Shown: piece by piece, positions 5,543 through 10,048 of the stretch
Layout of the letters: the number at the start of each line of letters is the position of its first letter
How positions within the stretch are numbered: position 1 is the stretch's first letter
Origin: an uncultured Granulosicoccaceae bacterium
GTDB lineage: Bacteria > Pseudomonadota > Gammaproteobacteria > CALCKW01
Length of the DNA: 10,048 bases
Assembly: GCA_937941555.1 (NCBI GenBank)
Contig: CALDHJ010000515.1
Coordinates: forward strand, 1-10,048
Direction of reading: 5' to 3'
Made by a program: the position numbers and the translations under genes
The notes under the pieces: generated by a model
The model's database searches: none
What the model saw: only the letters and a program-made list of their open reading frames with translations
What the model was told of the DNA's origin: nothing

Positions 5543-7228
5543 ATGGACAACCAACGCCTGTTTCTCTACGCCGGACTCGGTCTGATGCTCATGCTGATCT
5601 GGCAGACCTGGCAGCTCGACTACCACTACACACCACCCGTTGAAACGCACCAGGGAAGCGATTCCACGGGCGTGACAGCGACCGCCCCGGTGGACAACGG
5701 AGCGGGTTCCTTGCCCAGCGATGTGGTGCCGGCGGGCCAGTCTGATGGCGCGGTTGCCCCGTTGGAGAACACCGCCGGCTCACCCGGCCAACGCGTTCGG
5801 GTCCAGACCGACGTGCTCGACATTGAAATCGACACCCTCGGCGCCAATCCGGTTCTGGTCGAACTGCGAGATTACCCTGAGACACTCGAAAATCCCGATC
5901 AGCTGGTGCGGGTAATCGAGGCAAGCCCGAACCGATTGATTCAGGTGCAAAGCGGCTTGCAGGCGAGAGACGGGCAGGGGAGCGCACCGACTCATCGCGA
6001 TCTCTTTTCCGTTAGCGCCGATGAATACCGTCTTGGTGAAGGCGAAAACGAAATCCGCGTGCCGTTCCAGTGGGTTGATGGTGGTGTCGAGGTGACCAAA
6101 ACCTGGGTCTTCCGTCGCGACAAGTACGGTTTCGATGTCGAGTACGACGTGGTGAACAACAGCGGGGCCGTGTGGCAGGGCTGGCACTACGGGCAGTTGT
6201 TGCGCTCGGCGGTGGGAGACGATGCGAGCGATGGCTTTATTCGGTCTTTCACCGGTGGCGTGCTCAGTACGCCCGAAGAGGTCTACGAGAAAATCGACCT
6301 GGAAGACATTGCCGAGAAGAATCTCAGGACCGTCGCCAATGGCGGTTGGGTCGCGATGATTCAACACTACTTCGGCACTGCCATGGTCCCCGAACAGGGG
6401 CAGGACACGACCTTCTACAGCAACTATGTTCGCGCGTCAGATCGGTACATTCTCGGCGCGGCCTCTCCGGCTGTAACCCTGCAGCCCGGGGAGTCGGCGC
6501 GGTTCACATCCACCGTATTTGCTGGTCCGAAAATACAGGATAGGTTGGAATCCTATGCCGAGAACCTCCGTCTGACCGTCGACTTTGGCTACCTCACTGT
6601 GCTGGCACAGCCGTTGTTCTGGTTGCTCAAGAAAATCCACGGGTTTGTCGGCAACTGGGGCTGGGCGATCGTGCTGTTGACCTGCACCATCAAGGCCTTC
6701 TTCTACAAGCTATCGGAGATGGGATACAAGTCGATGGCGCGCATGAAAGCGTTGCAGCCGAAAATGGCCGAACTCAAGGAGCGCCATGGCGACAACCGCG
6801 AGAAAATGGGCCAGGCGACCATGGAGCTCTACAAGAAGGAGAAGGTGAATCCTCTGGGCAGTTGTTTCCCGATGCTGATTCAGATCCCGGTCTTCATCGC
6901 GCTCTACTGGATGCTCATCGAATCCGTTGAGTTGCGCCAGGCACCGTGGCTGCTGTGGATAGACGATCTGGCGAGCAAGGACCCGTATTTCGTGCTTCCG
7001 GTCCTGATGGGTATCTCGATGTTCGTGCAGCAGCGCCTTAACCCGGCACCGGTCGACCCCATCCAGCAGAAGGTCTTCATGATCATGCCCTGGATGTTCA
7101 TGTTCTTTTTCATGTTTTTCCCAGCCGGGCTGGTGCTCTACTGGATCGTCAACAACGTCTTGTCGATCGCGCAACAGTGGTACATCACACGCGTGGTGAT
7201 CGGGGAGAGCGAGTCCAAAGCCGCGTGA
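5543..7228 (+). CDS. yidC: Membrane protein insertase YidC
   Basis: YidC inserts and folds inner-membrane proteins, alone or with SecYEG. The 561-residue protein has the gram-negative layout: an N-terminal membrane segment at about 6-24 (LFLYAGLGLMLMLIWQTW), a low-complexity linker, a large periplasmic beta domain up to about 340, then the conserved five-helix core. Core landmarks are NWGWAIVLLT, the cytoplasmic loop with SMARMKALQPKMAELKERHGD, KVNPLGSCFPMLIQIPVFIALYW, SVELRQAPWLLWIDDL, and FFPAGLVLYWIVNN (525-538). The groove residue equivalent to E. coli R366 is lysine (K384), which also occurs in pseudomonads. It starts five bases after yidD and ends one base before the mnmE start, so the genes are probably co-translated. 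Confidence 0.98.
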   Translation: MDNQRLFLYAGLGLMLMLIWQTWQLDYHYTPPVETHQGSDSTGVTATAPVDNGAGSLPSDVVPAGQSDGAVAPLENTAGSPGQRVRVQTDVLDIEIDTLGANPVLVELRDYPETLENPDQLVRVIEASPNRLIQVQSGLQARDGQGSAPTHRDLFSVSADEYRLGEGENEIRVPFQWVDGGVEVTKTWVFRRDKYGFDVEYDVVNNSGAVWQGWHYGQLLRSAVGDDASDGFIRSFTGGVLSTPEEVYEKIDLEDIAEKNLRTVANGGWVAMIQHYFGTAMVPEQGQDTTFYSNYVRASDRYILGAASPAVTLQPGESARFTSTVFAGPKIQDRLESYAENLRLTVDFGYLTVLAQPLFWLLKKIHGFVGNWGWAIVLLTCTIKAFFYKLSEMGYKSMARMKALQPKMAELKERHGDNREKMGQATMELYKKEKVNPLGSCFPMLIQIPVFIALYWMLIESVELRQAPWLLWIDDLASKDPYFVLPVLMGISMFVQQRLNPAPVDPIQQKVFMIMPWMFMFFFMFFPAGLVLYWIVNNVLSIAQQWYITRVVIGESESKAA

Positions 7229-7229
7229 C

Positions 7230-8570
7230 GTGAGCTCGCCGGTCGAGACCATTGTCGCGGTGTCGACGCCACCCGGTCGTGGCGGCGTCGGCATCGTTCG
7301 GCTCAGTGGGACCGATGCCCGCCGCATTGCCGAAACGGTGTGCGGTTGCCGCCTTCAGCCTCGACGGGCGCGCTATCGCCACTTTTCAGATGCTGACGGA
7401 GAGGTGCTCGACGACGGCGTTGCACTGTGGTTTCCGGCGCCTGCGTCCTATTCCGGAGAGGACGTTGTCGAACTGCAAGGGCACGGCAACCCGGTCCTGC
7501 TCGATGCGCTGGTCGCGCGCTGTTGTGCCCTCGGCGCGCGCTTGGCGCGGCCGGGCGAATTCACTGAGCGTGCCTTTCTGAACGATCGCCTCGACCTCGC
7601 CCAGGCGGAGTCGGTGGCTGATTTGATCAACGCCAGCACCGCAACTGCCGCTCGCGCCGCTGCCCGGGCGGTGCAAGGTGAGTTATCCACAGCTGTGGAT
7701 AACCTTGCAACGGCGCTGACGGAGCTGCGTGTGCACGTCGAATCCGCGCTCGATTTTCCGGATGAGGACATCGACTTTCTCGCCGAGGAGCCGGTTCGAC
7801 GCCACATGTCAGCCGTTGTTGATCAAGCGACGCAATTGCTGGCCCGTGCAGCGGCAGGTGCCCGACTTCACGAGGGCGCACTCGTAGTTCTGGCGGGTCA
7901 GCCAAATGTCGGAAAATCCAGCCTGCTCAACACGCTTGCCTCGCGTGATGTCGCGATCGTCACGGACGTGCCCGGTACGACACGCGACGTGCTGCGCGTT
8001 GCACTCGATATCGATGGCCTTGCAGTCGAATTGGTCGACACCGCGGGGCTCCGGGATGCAACCGACGCGGTGGAGCGGGAAGGCGTGAGGCGTACGCGTG
8101 AACAACTGGCGCAAGCCGATGCAGTGTTGCTGGTATTTGACGCGTCTGTGGGCGTGACTGACGCCGAGCGGGAGCTGGCTGAGAACTGCGGCGACATGCC
8201 TCTCGCCTGGATCGGCAACAAGTCGGATCTGCTTGCCGTCAATTCAGAGGCCACCTCGGCAACCGTGGCGGTGTCGGCACTCCACGGGACGGGTCTGGCC
8301 GAAGTGCGGACAACTATTGCCCGGTTGCTCGGGCACGACGGGGCGATGAAAGACGGCGTAGTCAGCGCCAGACGTCGGCATGTCGATGCGCTCGAAAACG
8401 CAACCCGTCTGCTCCAGTTGGCTCAGACTCAGTTGTTCGCCGGTGTGGGTGGAGAACTTGTCGCAGACGATTTGCGCAATGCACACGCGTCATTGGAATC
8501 CATCACCGGCCGCTTCACCGCAGATGACCTGCTTGGCGAGATCTTTTCCGCGTTCTGCATCGGAAAATAG
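7230..8570 (+). CDS. mnmE: tRNA uridine-5-carboxymethylaminomethyl modification GTPase MnmE
   Basis: MnmE works with MnmG to add the carboxymethylaminomethyl group to the wobble uridine (U34) of certain tRNAs, using GTP and 5,10-methylene-tetrahydrofolate. The 446-residue product starts at a GTG one base after yidC and has the folate-binding N-terminal domain (TIVAVSTPPGRGGVGIVRLSG), the helical domain with ALDFPDEDIDFL, and an inserted G domain: G1 GQPNVGKS at 223-230, G2 TDVPGTTRD, G3 DTAG at 270-273, G4 NKSD at 330-333. It ends in CIGK, with the conserved cysteine C443. mnmG is not next to it, unlike in many pseudomonads. Codons 152-158 hold a perfect pair of inverted DnaA boxes, which contains the only TTA codon of the gene. 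Confidence 0.98.
   Translation: MSSPVETIVAVSTPPGRGGVGIVRLSGTDARRIAETVCGCRLQPRRARYRHFSDADGEVLDDGVALWFPAPASYSGEDVVELQGHGNPVLLDALVARCCALGARLARPGEFTERAFLNDRLDLAQAESVADLINASTATAARAAARAVQGELSTAVDNLATALTELRVHVESALDFPDEDIDFLAEEPVRRHMSAVVDQATQLLARAAAGARLHEGALVVLAGQPNVGKSSLLNTLASRDVAIVTDVPGTTRDVLRVALDIDGLAVELVDTAGLRDATDAVEREGVRRTREQLAQADAVLLVFDASVGVTDAERELAENCGDMPLAWIGNKSDLLAVNSEATSATVAVSALHGTGLAEVRTTIARLLGHDGAMKDGVVSARRRHVDALENATRLLQLAQTQLFAGVGGELVADDLRNAHASLESITGRFTADDLLGEIFSAFCIGK
7683..7702. repeat. Perfect 20-bp palindrome of two consensus DnaA boxes inside mnmE
   Basis: TTATCCACAGCTGTGGATAA consists of two exact DnaA boxes (7683-7691 and, reversed, 7694-7702) separated by GC. It is in frame as codons for L152 to N158 of MnmE. 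The leading TTA is the only TTA leucine codon among the 446 codons, which I checked by reading the gene through. It could be a DnaA-binding or titration site close to the origin; function is inferred. Confidence 0.65.
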
Positions 8571-8757
8571 GCTGGTTCTATGAAAATCTGGCCAGTAGCT
8601 GAATCAACGGACCACTCTGGCCCCGAGCTTGCACAGAAACATCCGTGATCAGTCGGTGTGGGCCCCTCTGTCCCCGGTCTGATCCAGCCAACCTGAGCGG
8701 AACACAATGGCCAAGGCCGAGTGATGACCGCCAAACACGCCAGCTGCGGATGCCCTG

Positions 8758-9498
8758 ATGAACAAAATGTTATCAACACCCACCCGAATCAAACACGAAC
8801 GCGAAATCACCGTTCTTCTGACAACCTTGAGCGAGCACACCACTGCGTGCGAGCGGCAGATCTCAGAGCTTGAGAAATCGCTGAAACGCGAAACCACGGC
8901 AGTCAGCAACCACAAGCGCGCTGCGCGCAAGATGGAACAACAGATCAACGCGTTGGAGAAGCGGGTTGAGAGCTCAAAGGAAGAGGCCGCTGCCCTTGCA
9001 ACCGACCTCAAGCTCGCCAAGGCGGCCCACAAGGCGCTCGAAAAAGACGTGGCATCCGCGCTGGCCAGTTGCGCGTCTCTCGAGTCTCGCCTCGCCACTG
9101 CAAACGCCGAGAAAGACTCACTCGCTGGTGAGCTCAGCGCTGCTCTTGCCGCAACTGATGCGGTCAAACAGGAACTGTCGCAGCGAGACGCAGAACTCGC
9201 TAACGCACAGGCTGACATCGAAAGCTACGAATCGATGGTGTCTGATTTCCGCGAAACTGACCGTGCCCTGCGCGAGCGGATTGCCCTGTTGGAATCGCAA
9301 CTGTCCGATGAGCGAACCAAAGCCGGCAAGGATCTGTTGCTTCGGATCATGGAACTCGAAACCATGCTCGACGCAGAGCGCAACAAGGTTAGCGATCTGC
9401 AGGAATTGCCAAGCGTGGTGAAACTCGAAACCACGGCAGCGGCAGCGAATGCATCAAGCGTCAAGACGCGCCGCCGCGTGAGCGGTCAGGGCAGCTGA
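8758..9498 (+). CDS. Hypothetical coiled-coil protein
   Basis: I do not recognise this 246-residue protein. It has no signal peptide, membrane segment or cysteine motif. From about residue 15 to 215 it is almost entirely charged and alanine-rich helix with heptad-like spacing (for example ISELEKSLKRETT, MEQQINALEKRVESSKEEAAALATDL, LRERIALLESQLSDERTKAG), so a long cytoplasmic coiled coil is expected; the tail is short, Ala-rich and basic (KTRRRVSG). Codon use is like that of the neighbours, and the long plus-strand frame with this composition supports a real gene. The ATG at 8758 or 8767 may be the start; neither has a clear ribosome binding site. A 187-base spacer separates it from mnmE, with no visible promoter. 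TTATCAACA, one mismatch from a DnaA box, sits right after the second ATG. Resemblance to tropomyosin- or KfrA-like coiled coils would be compositional only. Confidence 0.75.
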   Translation: MNKMLSTPTRIKHEREITVLLTTLSEHTTACERQISELEKSLKRETTAVSNHKRAARKMEQQINALEKRVESSKEEAAALATDLKLAKAAHKALEKDVASALASCASLESRLATANAEKDSLAGELSAALAATDAVKQELSQRDAELANAQADIESYESMVSDFRETDRALRERIALLESQLSDERTKAGKDLLLRIMELETMLDAERNKVSDLQELPSVVKLETTAAAANASSVKTRRRVSGQGS

Positions 9499-9507
9499 CC
9501 AATTCTC

Positions 9508-9529
9508 GCGCCCGGTACACACCGGGCGC
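9508..9529. terminator. Strong hairpin between convergent genes, possible bidirectional terminator
   Basis: GCGCCCGGT (9508-9516), loop ACAC, ACCGGGCGC (9521-9529) is a perfect 9-base-pair GC-rich stem. It lies in the 58-base gap between the coiled-coil gene and the convergent nuclease gene, where a shared terminator would be expected. There is no T-run on either side, so if it terminates transcription it is not a textbook intrinsic terminator. Confidence 0.6.
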
Positions 9530-9556
9530 AGAACACCTGCTGGGAGCGCCGATTAC

Positions 9557-10048
9557 TCAGTCGGCCAACAGATCGAGGCGTTGACCGTCGCGAGCGATGT
9601 CTGCTGGCCAGTCGTGTGCTGTGTTCAGATAGTCGGCTAGTCCACTTTTCGCCTTGTTGTTGCCGTGAACAAGGTAGATGGGCGGCTTGCTATCAAAGCC
9701 GCGCAACCACCGCATCAAGTCTCCCTGATCGCCGTGTGCTGACAGCCCTCCAACCGTGTGGGTTTTGGCCCGGTTTTCAATCCACTGTCCGTGGATCTTG
9801 ACCTTGTCTTCCTGATTGACAAGCCTGCCACCCAGTGTGCCCGGTGATTGGTATCCACAGATCACGATGTGGGTTCGCGGGTTGGACAGGTTGTTTTTCA
9901 AGTGGTGCATGATCCGGCCACCCGTGCACATGCCTGAGCCGGCGATTACAATAGCACCGCGCTTGTATTGCGCGATGGCCTTGCTGTCGTCTACCGAGCG
10001 ACTGAAATTGAGATTGTGCAGGCGCGGCATGTCGTGAATGCCTTTGCG
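9557..10048 (-). CDS. Metallo-beta-lactamase/beta-CASP RNA-processing nuclease, C-terminal part
   Basis: The frame is open from the window edge at 10048 and ends at 9557, so about 163 C-terminal residues are visible and the start lies outside. The methionine at 10030 is internal: the reading continues upstream as RKGIHD. The visible part matches the beta-CASP and final metallo-beta-lactamase segments of the YSH1/CPSF73-like exonuclease family found in bacteria: GSGMCTGGRIMHHL, then CGYQSPGTLGGRL, the motif B histidine in GGLSAHGDQ, and the motif C histidine in YLVHGN. The family usually reads HGE at the last site; here it is HGN. The zinc-binding HxHxDH motif would be upstream and cannot be seen. 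It is convergent with the coiled-coil gene and probably unrelated to the rpmH-mnmE operon. A bacterial role in RNA processing is inferred from the family. Confidence 0.88.
   Translation of the reverse strand, partial: RKGIHDMPRLHNLNFSRSVDDSKAIAQYKRGAIVIAGSGMCTGGRIMHHLKNNLSNPRTHIVICGYQSPGTLGGRLVNQEDKVKIHGQWIENRAKTHTVGGLSAHGDQGDLMRWLRGFDSKPPIYLVHGNNKAKSGLADYLNTAHDWPADIARDGQRLDLLAD

Noticed and set aside
6692..6694. Lysine (K384) at the YidC position of the conserved groove arginine.
   Set aside because: Lysine also occurs there in pseudomonad YidC as I recall it, so it is a lineage variant and not an anomaly.
8580..8648. Short frame MKIWPVAESTDHSGPELAQ... of 22 residues after mnmE.
   Set aside because: No ribosome binding site, no recognisable family, and length expected by chance.
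8571..8757. Possible tRNA or small RNA gene in the mnmE downstream spacer.
   Set aside because: I found no cloverleaf, T-arm GTTCGA-like motif or strong hairpin with a T-run; nothing beyond plain spacer is supported.
8649..9218. Long Ser/Ala-rich open frame antisense to the coiled-coil gene.
   Set aside because: It is the complement of GC-rich coiled-coil codons, with the low-complexity composition typical of antisense shadows; the plus-strand frame has a coherent heptad pattern.
8889..9439. 14-base direct repeat CGAAACCACGGCAG at 8889-8902 and 9426-9439 within the coiled-coil gene.
   Set aside because: Both copies encode ETTA in a repetitive coiled coil; similar codon strings are expected and there is no sign of mobility or an attachment site.
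1..10048. CRISPR arrays, insertion sequences, phage or defence genes.
   Set aside because: No spaced direct repeats, transposase-like proteins or terminal inverted repeats were seen; nearly all of the window is core housekeeping DNA.

Overview
This window is the replication-origin neighbourhood of a bacterial chromosome, almost certainly from a gammaproteobacterium. The gene order is the classic divergent one: gyrB, recF, dnaN and dnaA on the minus strand (reading away from the centre) and rpmH, rnpA, yidD, yidC and mnmE on the plus strand. Protein lengths and motifs fit the gamma-type family members closely: DnaN is 366 residues, DnaA 468 from a TTG start, L34 45, YidC has the long periplasmic domain, and MnmE ends in CIGK. 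The genome is GC-rich by eye. I cannot name a genus from the sequence.

Layout. 1-569: 5' part of gyrB. 601-1677: recF, which carries two exact 16-bp parS-type palindromes inside its coding sequence. 1714-2814: dnaN. 2815-3045: an AT-rich, gene-free spacer with DnaA-box-like 9-mers and a DnaA-trio-like row beside a GC patch and a degenerate DnaA box; this is the best oriC candidate. 3046-4452: dnaA. 4453-4772: divergent control region between dnaA and rpmH, with one perfect DnaA box and a good sigma70-type promoter for rpmH. 4773-8570: tightly packed rpmH-rnpA-yidD-yidC-mnmE, probably one operon (overlaps or gaps of 1-19 bases). 8571-8757: spacer with no recognised gene. 8758-9498: an unrecognised coiled-coil protein. 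9499-9556: convergent gap with a strong hairpin. 9557-10048: 3' part of a minus-strand metallo-beta-lactamase/beta-CASP RNA-processing nuclease.

How it works together. DnaA opens the origin, DnaN is the sliding clamp, RecF supports gap repair at forks and GyrB relieves supercoils. L34 and RnpA make ribosomes and mature tRNAs, YidD/YidC insert membrane proteins, and MnmE modifies wobble uridines of tRNA. The parS sites imply a ParABS system elsewhere in the genome, although parAB are not in the window. In many relatives mnmE is followed by mnmG, rsmG, parA and parB; here that continuation is replaced by the coiled-coil gene and the nuclease gene.

The least ordinary signals are the two parS sites buried in recF, a perfect 20-bp head-to-head pair of consensus DnaA boxes inside mnmE that uses the only TTA codon of that gene, the DnaA-trio-like element in the dnaA-dnaN spacer, and the orphan coiled-coil gene. 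I found no clearly new defence or mobile system.
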